This document shows, piece by piece, positions 36,572 to 44,790 of a DNA stretch of 64,000 nucleotides. Each line of letters starts with the position of its first letter. Positions within the stretch are counted from its first letter, which is position 1. Both the position numbers and the translations under genes were made by a program. The notes under the pieces are model-generated. The model was not told where the DNA came from, ran no database searches, and saw only the letters and a program-made list of their open reading frames with translations. The DNA is from Acidisarcina sp963790505 (GTDB lineage Bacteria > Acidobacteriota > Terriglobia > Terriglobales > Acidobacteriaceae), in contig CAWBOT010000005.1 of NCBI GenBank assembly GCA_963790505.1, forward strand, positions 1 through 64,000, read 5' to 3'.

Positions 36572-37372
36572 ATGACCACCAAACCCAAACTCGGGCAGAA
36601 CTTCCTCGCCGATCCCTCGGCGGCAATGGCGATCGTCGAAGCGCTGGGGGACATCTCCGCTGCCACGGTGCTCGAAATCGGCCCCGGCAAAGGCGCAATC
36701 ACCCGGTTGCTGGCCGCGCGCGCCGGTCGGCTGATTGCCATCGAGCTCGACTCCGTGTTGGCGAAGGAGCTGCGCCTGCAATATCCGTCAACCGGCAACG
36801 TCGAAGTCCTCGAACAAGACATTCTCGCGACTGATCTTCGCAGCCTGGTTCGCTCTCCCGACGAGAAATTAAGTGTCGTCGGCAATCTGCCCTACTACAT
36901 CACCTCGCCGATCCTGCTCTACCTCTTCGACCATCACCAGACCGTCGAACGCGCCGTCATCATGGTCCAGCGCGAAGTTGCCGACCGCATCGCCGCTCAG
37001 CCCGGCACCCGCGAGTACGGCCTGCTGAGCGCCACCACTCAGCTCTACGCGCAAGTCGCCAATCTCTTCACCTTGCCGCCCAGCGCCTTCTCGCCGCCAC
37101 CCGAGGTGCATTCGAGCGTCCTGCGGCTCACCTTCGAGCCCCGCTATCGGGAATTAGAAGTCGACCCCGCTGAGTTTGTCTCGTTTCTGAAACAGTCCTT
37201 CGCGCAAAAACGCAAGACGCTCGCCAACAACCTCCGCTTTGCCGGCTTCAGACCCGCCAGAATTGCCGACGCCTTCACGGAAGCGGGCGTCTCCCCGGGC
37301 ATTCGCGCCGAGGCGCTGCCGCTCGATGCGGCCGCTCGCATCTTCGTCGCGATCCGGCGCAATGACTCCTGA
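36572..37372 (+). CDS. rsmA: 16S rRNA dimethyladenosine transferase
   Basis: A 266-residue KsgA/RsmA methyltransferase that dimethylates two adjacent adenines near the 3' end of 16S rRNA. The opening KPKLGQNFLADPSAA, SAM motif VLEIGPGKGAITRLL and catalytic NLPYYITSPILLYL identify it. QRKTLANNLR-like sequence (AQKRKTLANNLRF) and the C-terminal helical domain follow. The chosen ATG is 14 codons inside the open frame and has GAAAGG just upstream. It is divergent from glgA. Confidence 0.95.
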   Translation: MTTKPKLGQNFLADPSAAMAIVEALGDISAATVLEIGPGKGAITRLLAARAGRLIAIELDSVLAKELRLQYPSTGNVEVLEQDILATDLRSLVRSPDEKLSVVGNLPYYITSPILLYLFDHHQTVERAVIMVQREVADRIAAQPGTREYGLLSATTQLYAQVANLFTLPPSAFSPPPEVHSSVLRLTFEPRYRELEVDPAEFVSFLKQSFAQKRKTLANNLRFAGFRPARIADAFTEAGVSPGIRAEALPLDAAARIFVAIRRNDS

Positions 37373-37401
37373 CACAGCCCGAACGAGAAACCAGCACCAA
37401 A

Positions 37402-37436
37402 ATAGAAGGGCCGCTCCACATAAGTGGAACAGCCCC
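37402..37436 (-). terminator. Terminator of the FecR/DUF6600 gene
   Basis: An interrupted hairpin, GGGC-CTCCAC-ATAA-GTGGA-GCCC, lies between two convergent genes. Read on the minus strand it is followed by TTCTATTTT, giving a plausible rho-independent terminator for the minus-strand gene ending at 37455. Confidence 0.55.
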
Positions 37437-37454
37437 CATTGAGGTCGAACTTAG

Positions 37455-39008
37455 CTACCTGGCGTGACCGCCGCTGCTCGTTCCCCCGCTTGTTCCACCA
37501 CTACTGGCGTGAGAAGCAGGGGCCGAATAAACGGGTGCTGATGGAGCGCTATAGTGCGGCGTCGAGACTGACTCGCCCGTAGAGCGGCTGCCATACGACG
37601 GCGCGACCGGATGATACGCATAAGACGGCGTCATGGGGCGATAAACGGGAACGCTGCTCGCCGGCCGCGTCTCGTTCACTCCAGGCTGGAAGCTGGCGCC
37701 GGGATACGTCTGGCCTGGCCTGTTGAAAGTCGCCAAAGTAGAGTTCACAGTCTTCGGCATCAGGCGCGCCGGTTCGCCATTGAGAGCGAGAGTCTTGGGG
37801 GCGGCCTCCACGCGCGGCGTGAGCGTGGTTGCCTCCGGTCCCCGGTCCACGGCGATGATGCGATGAGCAACTGGCTGGTGCATAGAGTTTGCTTGTAGCG
37901 GCAGATGCTGAACTGGGCTCACAGGCCTCGGGATCCGGCGATAATGCCACGGCGCTACGCCAATTCCCGACACCGGATACCAGGATCTTCCGCAGCCCCC
38001 ACCTGGCGCCCAACCCCAGCCAAAGGTGTTGTAGTAATTCCAGGTTCCGCAATGGTAGGGCAGCCATCCCCACGGATAGCCAGAGATCCAGACATATCCC
38101 GGGCCGCCGCCATAGTACCCCCAATAGCCGCTGCCATAGGGGTCCCAGCCCGCGCCGGCGCCATTTGGCACCCAGAAGGATCCAGCGCCCGCCGAGGAGT
38201 ACCAGTTGCCGTAATAATCCAGGTCGCTCCATGCCGGATCCGCGGCATTACCGCTGCCCACAGCCTCGCGCGTCTCCTGGGCCGCCATCTGGCTCATCGC
38301 CTGGTCGCGGTCTGTATTCCACTGGTCCCAGGAATCTCCATCGATCCCCTGAGCGAGGAAATAGCGGCTGCTGTCGGTGGCGTCGAAGCGGACCGTCTCG
38401 TTCATATGCACCTCAACCGAATAGGCGGTCCCATTGGTCAAATGCGCGCTGCCGTCCAGCACCGAGAACTCGGCCGGGTTCGCGTCCAGGTTGACTCGAA
38501 ACTTCACCGGAGCCGGGGAAATCACTTCGTTTCCGCCAAAATGGACCACAAACCGCTGCGCCGCAGTACCCTTCATCTCCACATACGACAGTCCGGTCAA
38601 TAGATCGACTTCCGTATTCGAATTTCCCAGGGAGTTCCGGCCCAGCACGGCCATCGTTGCCGAGGTATTCGGCGTCAGCCGTACCACACTGCCATCTTCA
38701 AACTGAATCTCGGCCCGGCCGTCTTCGCCCGTCTTAAGCGTGGAGCCCTGCATGAGCGGCATATTCGGGTAGGCCTGGGAGAACTGGGTCTCCGTCCCGT
38801 TCATGATTTGCACGCTGCCCACGATGTTGCTCAGCCGCACGGCTCGAATCTGATCGTCGGCGCGCGCGGAGAGTCCGCGAGCCGCGAATGCGAGCAGCAA
38901 CGCCAGGCCTACCATCTTGAGTCGATTTGGCCTAGGGCTGCGCATTGAACGACGAAGGGACGGTCTCAGACTTCGGGTGAGGTCAACGTATTCTCTTTGG
39001 TGCCGCAT
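37455..39008 (-). CDS. Secreted FecR/DUF6600-like protein with Gly/Tyr/Trp-rich region
   Basis: A 517-residue envelope protein. After an N-terminal basic region and signal (LKMVGLALLLAFAARGLSA) comes a FecR-like beta domain (RLSNIVGSVQIMNGTET, PLMQGSTLKTGEDGRAEIQF, GSVVRLTPNTSATM). Residues about 275-355 are extraordinarily rich in Gly, Tyr and Trp with repeated YGxxxW elements (WDPYGSGYWGYYGGGPGYVW), the DUF6600-type pattern. The rest is Pro/Ser-rich, ending in Ser-Gly repeats. GGAGGTG precedes the chosen ATG by about five bases. Likely an outer-surface or periplasmic structural protein; no FecI/FecA neighbours are present. Confidence 0.75.
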   Translation of the reverse strand: MRHQREYVDLTRSLRPSLRRSMRSPRPNRLKMVGLALLLAFAARGLSARADDQIRAVRLSNIVGSVQIMNGTETQFSQAYPNMPLMQGSTLKTGEDGRAEIQFEDGSVVRLTPNTSATMAVLGRNSLGNSNTEVDLLTGLSYVEMKGTAAQRFVVHFGGNEVISPAPVKFRVNLDANPAEFSVLDGSAHLTNGTAYSVEVHMNETVRFDATDSSRYFLAQGIDGDSWDQWNTDRDQAMSQMAAQETREAVGSGNAADPAWSDLDYYGNWYSSAGAGSFWVPNGAGAGWDPYGSGYWGYYGGGPGYVWISGYPWGWLPYHCGTWNYYNTFGWGWAPGGGCGRSWYPVSGIGVAPWHYRRIPRPVSPVQHLPLQANSMHQPVAHRIIAVDRGPEATTLTPRVEAAPKTLALNGEPARLMPKTVNSTLATFNRPGQTYPGASFQPGVNETRPASSVPVYRPMTPSYAYHPVAPSYGSRSTGESVSTPHYSAPSAPVYSAPASHASSGGTSGGTSSGGHAR

Positions 39009-39167
39009 CACAGCACCTCCATTTCGAGACCATCCGGTCCAATCGCGGAGATCCCCTCGATACAAACTCGTTCTCTTTTTAGAAGTTTCTGCGCATCGCG
39101 CCGCTTTGTACAGCGATTTGATTCGCGGCGGGCATGAAAGTATTCGCCGGAGTTCAAATCGTGTATC

Positions 39168-39902
39168 TCAGCGCAAAGAGGCCGTGCTGTTTCCGTCTTG
39201 CAACAACTTCTTCGCTCGGGACCGCGCCCGATCGAGCACCGCCTCATCGGCGACGATCTCCTGCAGGACCGGCCGAATCGTCTGTATCTCGCTTGCCCGG
39301 CCGTCCTTGACCGCCTCCAACAGGAAGCCCAGTTCGGCGTCGAGGGCCAGCCGGTCGTGTTTGTGCTCGACCGTGAGGCGCCGGCCTTCCTCAAGCGTGA
39401 GGGCAATCGATTCGAAAGCGTAAGTGACTTTCTGAATGGCGGCCACCTTCGACCAGTTATAGGTGCAGGACCCGCTGCCATCCGGTCCCTGGTAGCTCAA
39501 CTTTTTGGTGCCCTGAAAGGCGACCTTCTCTTTCGCCTCGCAGGGGATGGCGAAGAACTTCTGTGTCCGCGCAGCCGAGAATATCTGGTCCACCGCTGGC
39601 CGCGACAGCTGAATCGAACGGTCATCGGCACGCGCCAGCGGCTCATAAGAGGCCGTGTTCGCCAACGGGGTGTCGGCGGGTTCAGAATGGAATTGCCCAG
39701 AGCCATTCTCGTAGATCACAAAGCTGTATTTCGCCGGCTGCAGCTGCTGGTTCTCATAGTGAAAGCCGACCTGAGCGCCGCTTGCCGTCGCTGCGGAATC
39801 GCCTCCAGTCAGGTTCTGGGCGCACAAACCGGCGGCCCCAACGCAGATTGCTCCGGCCGCCAGCAACGGGAACCAAAGGCCTCCGCTCCGCCGGAGTCTC
39901 AT
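39168..39902 (-). CDS. Secreted hypothetical protein
   Basis: A 244-residue protein with a signal peptide (LWFPLLAAGAICVGAAGLCAQ). The mature domain has a beta-rich centre (VGFHYENQQLQPAKYSFVIYENG) and two conserved-looking cysteines (FFAIPCEAKEK, GSGSCTYNW), then a helical C-terminus. I do not recognise the family. Its ATG overlaps the ruvC stop by four bases, so it is co-translated with ruvC, an unusual partner for an exported protein. Confidence 0.65.
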   Translation of the reverse strand: MRLRRSGGLWFPLLAAGAICVGAAGLCAQNLTGGDSAATASGAQVGFHYENQQLQPAKYSFVIYENGSGQFHSEPADTPLANTASYEPLARADDRSIQLSRPAVDQIFSAARTQKFFAIPCEAKEKVAFQGTKKLSYQGPDGSGSCTYNWSKVAAIQKVTYAFESIALTLEEGRRLTVEHKHDRLALDAELGFLLEAVKDGRASEIQTIRPVLQEIVADEAVLDRARSRAKKLLQDGNSTASLR

Positions 39903-40420
39903 CTTCCGCCCATCTGGCCCGCCAAAGTCTGCGCGGTGTGCAGGTGACAGATAGCAATGGCAAGCGCATCGGCCGCATCGGCCGGCTCGGGAACGCACTC
40001 CAGCCTTAGCAGGCGCGCGACCATGAACTGCACCTGTTCCTTCTGCGCTAAGCCATAACCCACGACCGACGACTTGATCTTCAAAGGAGCATATTCAGCG
40101 ACTGGGAGCCCGCAGTTCGCCGCCGCCAGCAGGGCAACCCCGCGGATCTGACCCAGCTTCAGGGCCGACTTGACGTTGGCGGAATAGAAGACCTCTTCGA
40201 TCGCCACGACCTCCGGCTGGTGCAGCGCCAGCAACAGCATCAGCTCGCGATAGACGAAGCCAAGTTTCTGCGCCATGGTGTCGGTCTTCGGCAACCGAAT
40301 GCCCCCCGAGGCCAAGGACAACAGGCACGGCTCCCGGCTGCCGGAGTGACCGAACTCTGCCCACTCCACCACGCCGTAGCCGGTGCAATCGGTGCCGCAG
40401 TCGATGCCAAAGACTCGCAT
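39899..40420 (-). CDS. ruvC: Holliday junction resolvase RuvC
   Basis: A 173-residue endonuclease that cuts Holliday junctions symmetrically as a dimer with RuvAB. Catalytic acidic residues are visible in MRVFGIDCGTDCTGYG (first Asp), VVAIEEVFY (Glu) and DAADALAIAICHLH (final Asp pair). The basic DNA-binding segment YAPLKIKSSVVGYGLAQK has the usual position. Length is normal. No ruvA or ruvB is nearby; the next gene is a secreted protein overlapping its stop. Confidence 0.94.
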   Translation of the reverse strand: MRVFGIDCGTDCTGYGVVEWAEFGHSGSREPCLLSLASGGIRLPKTDTMAQKLGFVYRELMLLLALHQPEVVAIEEVFYSANVKSALKLGQIRGVALLAAANCGLPVAEYAPLKIKSSVVGYGLAQKEQVQFMVARLLRLECVPEPADAADALAIAICHLHTAQTLAGQMGGR

Positions 40421-40595
40421 TCGAGTTCGAGTCTAATGCAATCGCGAGGCGGCTCCAATAAGAAGCTCTCCCTCCCGGCATTCTCTTGGCATATTTGCCC
40501 TGGATAGCAACAGGAAGGCTACCGAATTCCGCCACGTTGGCTCCGAAGAGTCGTCCAGGCTCTGCGCATGGTTCTTCTCCTTCGTGAGATGTGGT

Positions 40596-41087
40596 TCAGG
40601 CACTGGGCCGCGGGCGAAGCAGCCAGTAGAAAGAGACGACGTGCGTGATCATCAGCATCGGCACATAGAGAATCGGGACCACGTACGCAGCGCCCAACTG
40701 CCCCGCCATCGCCGGAAGGCCGAGCCTGATGGCGTGGAAGTAGTTAAGGACCAGGTCGGCCGTTCCCGCAAGATTGAAGGCGACGACAAACGACCAAAAG
40801 AGCGGACGCACTCTAAACGTGAGAAGCGCCAGTATGGCCAGAATTCCTGTCGCAAAGTCGCCATAGGCGGCGAACGTGGCGAAGCCAGCCGGCAGATTGG
40901 GGCCGACCACCCCGGGAAGAAGAAAGACGAGCCCCAAGAAGCGGAAGCTGTGCACAGTCGCGATGACGCGCTGCGCTTCCATCGGTTCCATCGACTTCAG
41001 CCGGGGCAGAACATACGCACCGAAGCAAAGCAGACACGCGACATAACCCAGAACCAGATGCATGAGGAAGATGATTGGCGGTGACAT
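40596..41087 (-). CDS. Multi-span membrane protein, divergent to TetR regulator
   Basis: A 163-residue protein with four or five predicted membrane helices: the N-terminal MHLVLGYVACLLCFGAYVLP, then ATFAAYGDFATGILAILALLTF, FWSFVVAFNLAGTADLVLNY, and AAYVVPILYVPMLMITHVVS. The start is the ATG at 41087, with AGAGGC upstream. The family is not recognised with confidence; the overall plan resembles small DUF-type or DoxX-like membrane proteins. It is divergently arranged with a TetR-family gene, 114 bases apart, and is probably its target. Confidence 0.6.
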   Translation of the reverse strand: MSPPIIFLMHLVLGYVACLLCFGAYVLPRLKSMEPMEAQRVIATVHSFRFLGLVFLLPGVVGPNLPAGFATFAAYGDFATGILAILALLTFRVRPLFWSFVVAFNLAGTADLVLNYFHAIRLGLPAMAGQLGAAYVVPILYVPMLMITHVVSFYWLLRPRPSA

Positions 41088-41168
41088 TTGGCGCCTCTGC
41101 CGCATAGGATTATGTGCATCATCCTAAGGATTCAAATTTCTCTATGAAATGAGGTAGACGCGCGCCCG

Positions 41169-41195
41169 TTGAAATGATTGCCGACATCCTATAAT
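41169..41195 (+). promoter_or_regulatory. Promoter of the TetR gene
   Basis: TTGAAA at 41169-41174 and a perfect TATAAT at 41190-41195, 15 bases apart. The -10 box ends only six bases before the ATG at 41202, so transcription may start on the A of the start codon. Confidence 0.55.
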
Positions 41196-41201
41196 CGGCC
41201 C

Positions 41202-41777
41202 ATGCGCTACGGCCCCGAACACAAAGCCGAAATCCATCGAAAAATTGTGACAGACGCCTCGCGGCGAGTCCGCACCGAAGGCATAACCGGCGCTGCCGTT
41301 TCTGCCGTTATGCGAGACGCAGGTTTGACCCACGGAGGTTTTTACAAGCACTTCGAAAGCAAGGACGAATTGCTCATGGAGTCGCTGAGCGAAGCATTCC
41401 AGGAGATAGCCGACCGCCTTGCTCACGCCGCCGGACAGGCCAAACCCGGGATGGCCTGGAAGGCGATCGTGAAGACTTACCTGAGCCTCGAATTTTGCGA
41501 CCGCGTCGAGCGCGGTTGCCCGTTGCCGGCTCTTGCCCCCGAGTTGGCGAGGGCCGACGAGGCGATGAGGCCCGGGATATTTGAGGAGCTAAAAAAATAC
41601 CGGGCTCGCATGCTCCCCTTTATGCCCGGCCAGCGAGCCGCCGACAAAGAGCGCGCTTTCTTCTCCATCTTTTCAACGATGGTCGGAGCAATCGAAATCG
41701 CTCGGATGCTGCCAGAGCCCGCGATGCGTGAGAAGGTGCTCGCGAGTGCAAAAGACCTTCTGTTGCGAAGCTTTTGA
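41202..41777 (+). CDS. TetR/AcrR family transcriptional regulator
   Basis: A 191-residue repressor-type protein. The helix-turn-helix is in residues about 13-58: ASRRVRTEGITGAAVSAVMR, then AGLTHGGFYKHFESKDEL, the very typical TetR turn and recognition helix. The C-terminal ligand domain resembles YxaF/LmrA-like members (VERGCPLPALAPELARAD). MRYGPEHKAEIHRKI is a common start for this subgroup; an upstream in-frame ATG at 41178 is possible. No Shine-Dalgarno sequence is present and a consensus -10 lies six bases upstream, so the message may be leaderless. It likely controls the divergent membrane gene. Confidence 0.9.
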   Translation: MRYGPEHKAEIHRKIVTDASRRVRTEGITGAAVSAVMRDAGLTHGGFYKHFESKDELLMESLSEAFQEIADRLAHAAGQAKPGMAWKAIVKTYLSLEFCDRVERGCPLPALAPELARADEAMRPGIFEELKKYRARMLPFMPGQRAADKERAFFSIFSTMVGAIEIARMLPEPAMREKVLASAKDLLLRSF

Positions 41778-41834
41778 TTTTTTCGGGCCCAATCTGCGGC
41801 GGTGCCAACTCGCAGATCCATAGCTTCGTAACGG

Positions 41835-42320
41835 CTAATGTTTAACCCGGTTAGCGGGCGAGGTCTTCTCAATCAGAGCAAAGAGAAACGCGGTCGTGAG
41901 TCCGAAGAGCAACCAGCCGTTGAGTGCCTCGATCGTTCCCAGCAATTGCCAATGTGGCTCCACATGGAGGTTCTCATGCCCGTAAGTCGTCATAGCGCCG
42001 AGTGAAAAGAGCATCGCGGTCTTTGGATCCGGTAGAGCGCCAATCAGAATGTAGGCCCAGCCCCAGATTGCGGCTTCAAGTCCGTGCAGCACGGTTGCCA
42101 GCAGAGTCGTCGTGCCCATCACCACGGCAAACCCGCTGGTAGTGTGGCGGCGCCTCATGAGTGCGCCGTAGATGGGAATGATCTTTTGCTGGATGAGGCC
42201 GAGGCCAAAGACGTGAAAGATCACCGTCAAGACAATCAAAGGAACGCCCCACGCCCAGTCTGCGTGCCACGGCGCTTCGGGTTCCAGTGCGAAGCTGAGA
42301 GCGGCGTATGTGATTCCCAT
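41835..42320 (-). CDS. Ion-channel-like membrane protein with altered filter
   Basis: A 161-residue protein with about four helices: GVPLIVLTVIFHVFGLGLIQ, MGTTTLLATVLHGLEAAIWGW, a pore-like segment KTAMLFSLGAMTTYGHENL, and WLLFGLTTAFLFALIEK. The pore-like segment followed by a final helix resembles two-helix ion-channel (Ion_trans_2) relatives, in which the filter reads TTLGYGD; here it is TTYGH, so potassium selectivity is doubtful. Such proteins occur widely as small uncharacterised channels. It is convergent with the TetR gene. Confidence 0.65.
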   Translation of the reverse strand: MGITYAALSFALEPEAPWHADWAWGVPLIVLTVIFHVFGLGLIQQKIIPIYGALMRRRHTTSGFAVVMGTTTLLATVLHGLEAAIWGWAYILIGALPDPKTAMLFSLGAMTTYGHENLHVEPHWQLLGTIEALNGWLLFGLTTAFLFALIEKTSPANRVKH

Positions 42321-42578
42321 CGGGACCTTCCATCTTCGTTCTTACGCCCAGAGAATCAAGCGCTCAATTTTCTTGAATTCTATGACAACTTGCCCTGGGC
42401 GCAATGCCGCTCTAGCAGAATTACCAGTTCCTATCTGGCCGCTCGGCGGATCGGAAGAGCCGCTCACGCTACCTGCTCCCACACCCAGGAAAAGCAAAGC
42501 TCCGGACTTAGTCGCGTCTAAACTCATCATTGATCGGCGGAAGTCTCTTCAGTAATATCCAACTAAGGAGAAACAAGC

Positions 42579-42962
42579 ATGCTCTCTCGCTCCAAACGTC
42601 TCAGCGCAATCTTCGCGGCACTCGTCGCTCTGACCATCACCACTGGTCTTTCCCCGGCCGTCGCTCAGAACGATGTCTTCCACATGGTCAAAGGCGTTGT
42701 GACCAGCGTCGACAAGGACACCAAGACCGTAGTTGTGAAAACTGCCGATGGCACCGAACAGACGATCAAGTACACCGACAGCACGGTTGTGAAAGGCTCC
42801 AAAGACGTCGCCAAGGGCACTGCGGACGCCAGTGTCGATACCTATATGGCCGCGAAGAAGGGCACCCAGGTCACGGTGAAATACACCGAAAAAGCCGGCG
42901 AGAAGACCGCGGTCGGCGTGAAGGATGCAAGCAAAGCCACTGCCAAAGCGGTGACGCAATAG
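42579..42962 (+). CDS. Small secreted protein
   Basis: A 127-residue exported protein with a signal peptide cleaved near ALTITTGLSPAVAQN. The mature part is Lys/Thr/Val-rich, with a repeated beta pattern (VKGVVTSVDKDTKTVVVKTADG, then TVKYTEKAGEKTAVG), suggesting a small OB- or beta-barrel-like fold similar to bacterial DUF5666-type domains. AAGGAG lies about nine bases before the ATG. Family and function are not recognised. Confidence 0.65.
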   Translation: MLSRSKRLSAIFAALVALTITTGLSPAVAQNDVFHMVKGVVTSVDKDTKTVVVKTADGTEQTIKYTDSTVVKGSKDVAKGTADASVDTYMAAKKGTQVTVKYTEKAGEKTAVGVKDASKATAKAVTQ

Positions 42963-43056
42963 ACTCCTTTGCAGCGCGGGGCCGCTCGCCGCTTCGCGGA
43001 GGGCCCATGGTTCTGCGCGGAATCGCATCCGGCGCGGCGCCGCATGAGGTTCGCTC

Positions 43057-43329
43057 ATGGTCATGATCGCCTGTGGCGTTTTGCTGATCGCCGTCTTCGC
43101 TTTTGTCTTCTGGCCAGAGAAACACAGCGCCCACCAGCCGCAAAAGACCCGCCTTGAATTCCTAGCCGAACGCAAGCAGGTCGTCTATGACAACCTCCGC
43201 GACCTCAACTTCGAGTACCGGGCCGGCAAATATCCCGAGGAAGACTACGCCGCCCAGCGCGCCTCGCTCGAAAACGAAGCCGCCGAAGTCATCGCCGAGA
43301 TCGATCTGCTCGCCTCACAGCCTCGCTAG
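43057..43329 (+). CDS. Small membrane-anchored coiled-coil protein
   Basis: A 90-residue protein with an N-terminal membrane helix (IACGVLLIAVFAFVFW) and a helical charged tail (RKQVVYDNLRDLNFEYRAGK, then YPEEDYAAQRASLENEAAEV). The tail motif R-x-GK-x-x-E-x-DYA recurs at the end of the next gene's product. The layout resembles the small CcmI/CcmH-like or zinc-ribbon-associated membrane proteins found near cytochrome c biogenesis genes, but no such genes are seen here. It lies 43 bases before the next gene. Confidence 0.6.
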   Translation: MVMIACGVLLIAVFAFVFWPEKHSAHQPQKTRLEFLAERKQVVYDNLRDLNFEYRAGKYPEEDYAAQRASLENEAAEVIAEIDLLASQPR

Positions 43330-43372
43330 GTCTTCAGTTCGACGCAAACCAATTAGAATCGCTGCAGCGATC

Positions 43373-44746
43373 ATGAATCCTAAATCCCGCGCCTGCCGCA
43401 TCCTCGCAACTCTCCTCCTCTTCTCCCCCCTCGCCGCCATCGCCGCCTCTATCACCGGCACCGTCACCAACAAAACGGTGAACAAGCCCGCCGCCGGCGA
43501 TCGCGTCGTCCTCATCCAGTTGCAGGGAGGCATGCGCGAATCCAACTCCACCACCACCGACGCTCGCGGCAACTTCAAGCTCGACCTGCCCGACGCCGGC
43601 CCCCACCTCATCCGCGTCGACCACGAGAAGGCGGGATACTTTCACATCGCACCGCCCGGCACGCAGTCCGCCGACATCGATGTCTATGACGTCGCCGAAA
43701 AGGTCGCGGGGGTCTCGACCGAAGCCAACGTGATGCGCATCGAGGCCGACCAGCAGGGCCTGCACGTCATCCAGAACTACTTCGTCAAGAACGACTCCAC
43801 CCCGCCGCGCACCCAGCTCAGCACCCACTCCTACGAGATCTATCTTCCCGACGGCGCTCAGGTCGAGGGCTCAGCCGCCATGGCCCCGGGCGGTATGCCG
43901 GTCTCGTCTTCGCCCGTTCCCCTCGGCGACAAGGGGCACTTCGCCTTCGTCTTTCCCATTCGCCCCGGCGAAACCCGCTTCCAGGTCAGTTACAAGCTTC
44001 CTTACAGCGGCAGTTATAAATTCTCCCAGCGGCTATCGCTCCCCACTGAGAACGTCGCCATCATGCTGCCCAAGGGCATGACCTTCACTCCAGGCGCATC
44101 GACCCCGTTTCAGCCCGTCAACGATGACGTCAACGCACAGACGTTCCTGGCCAAGAACGTCACACCTGCGCAGCCGGTCGAGTTTACCGTCTCCGGCACC
44201 GGATCGATGCCGCGTGAGGAGCAAGGCCAGAGCGGAGCAGCAGCGCCGGGTCCAGGCGCCAGCGCGCCTGACCAGCCCGCCTCTCCAGAAGCCGGCAGCG
44301 CCGCAGCCGCGAGCGATACCCGCCCCGGCGGCGGACTCGGCAACCCCATCGACACACCCGACCCGCTCACCAAATACCGCTGGTGGATACTCGGCGGCCT
44401 TTCGCTCGTGCTGGCGGCCGGTGCAGCGTTCTTTCTGAGGGGTCAGCCGCAAACTGCTGCCGCATCATCAACAGCCGCCACCCTTACGCCCGCCGTCTCG
44501 CCCGCTGTCCCATTCGCCGCAGCCCCCGCAGGCTCCTTCGCGAACTCCGGCAGTCCTGCCCCCGGGTCCTTATCCCCGACGTCAGTTCCGCCCAACGCGC
44601 TGCTCGCGGCAATGAAAGAAGAGCTCTTCGCCATCGAAACCGAACGCCTCGAAGGCAAACTCACCGAGCCGGACTACGCTCAGCTCAAATCCGCCTTTGA
44701 GACCGTCCTCCGCCGCGCCCTCGCCCGCCGAGCCACCGCCGAATAG
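43373..44746 (+). CDS. Membrane protein with carboxypeptidase-regulatory-like domain
   Basis: A 457-residue protein. The signal (CRILATLLLFSPLAAIAASI) is followed by a carboxypeptidase-regulatory-like beta domain (ITGTVTNKTVNKPAAGDRVV, TTDARGNFKLDLPDAGPHL). A second beta domain covers about residues 120-280, then a Pro/Ala/Ser linker. One membrane helix (WWILGGLSLVLAAGAAFFL) is at about 345-365, and the C-terminal cytoplasmic tail ends in EGKLTEPDYAQLKSAFETVL. The ATG was chosen because the signal begins there; the frame is open further upstream. The periplasmic beta domains with a cytoplasmic helical tail suggest an envelope assembly role. Confidence 0.7.
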   Translation: MNPKSRACRILATLLLFSPLAAIAASITGTVTNKTVNKPAAGDRVVLIQLQGGMRESNSTTTDARGNFKLDLPDAGPHLIRVDHEKAGYFHIAPPGTQSADIDVYDVAEKVAGVSTEANVMRIEADQQGLHVIQNYFVKNDSTPPRTQLSTHSYEIYLPDGAQVEGSAAMAPGGMPVSSSPVPLGDKGHFAFVFPIRPGETRFQVSYKLPYSGSYKFSQRLSLPTENVAIMLPKGMTFTPGASTPFQPVNDDVNAQTFLAKNVTPAQPVEFTVSGTGSMPREEQGQSGAAAPGPGASAPDQPASPEAGSAAAASDTRPGGGLGNPIDTPDPLTKYRWWILGGLSLVLAAGAAFFLRGQPQTAAASSTAATLTPAVSPAVPFAAAPAGSFANSGSPAPGSLSPTSVPPNALLAAMKEELFAIETERLEGKLTEPDYAQLKSAFETVLRRALARRATAE

Positions 44747-44790
44747 GCGCGACGATGTTGCCGTCACCCGCTGATAGAATCTGGCCACCG

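Noticed and set aside
39008..39167. Continuation of a minus-strand frame between two secreted-protein genes
   Set aside because: The frame before it belongs to an overlapping shadow and the region shows no start or motif of its own.
42321..42578. Small minus-strand frame upstream of a secreted protein
   Set aside because: It lacks a ribosome-binding site and has low-complexity Gly/Ser content; the 258 bases look like a promoter region.
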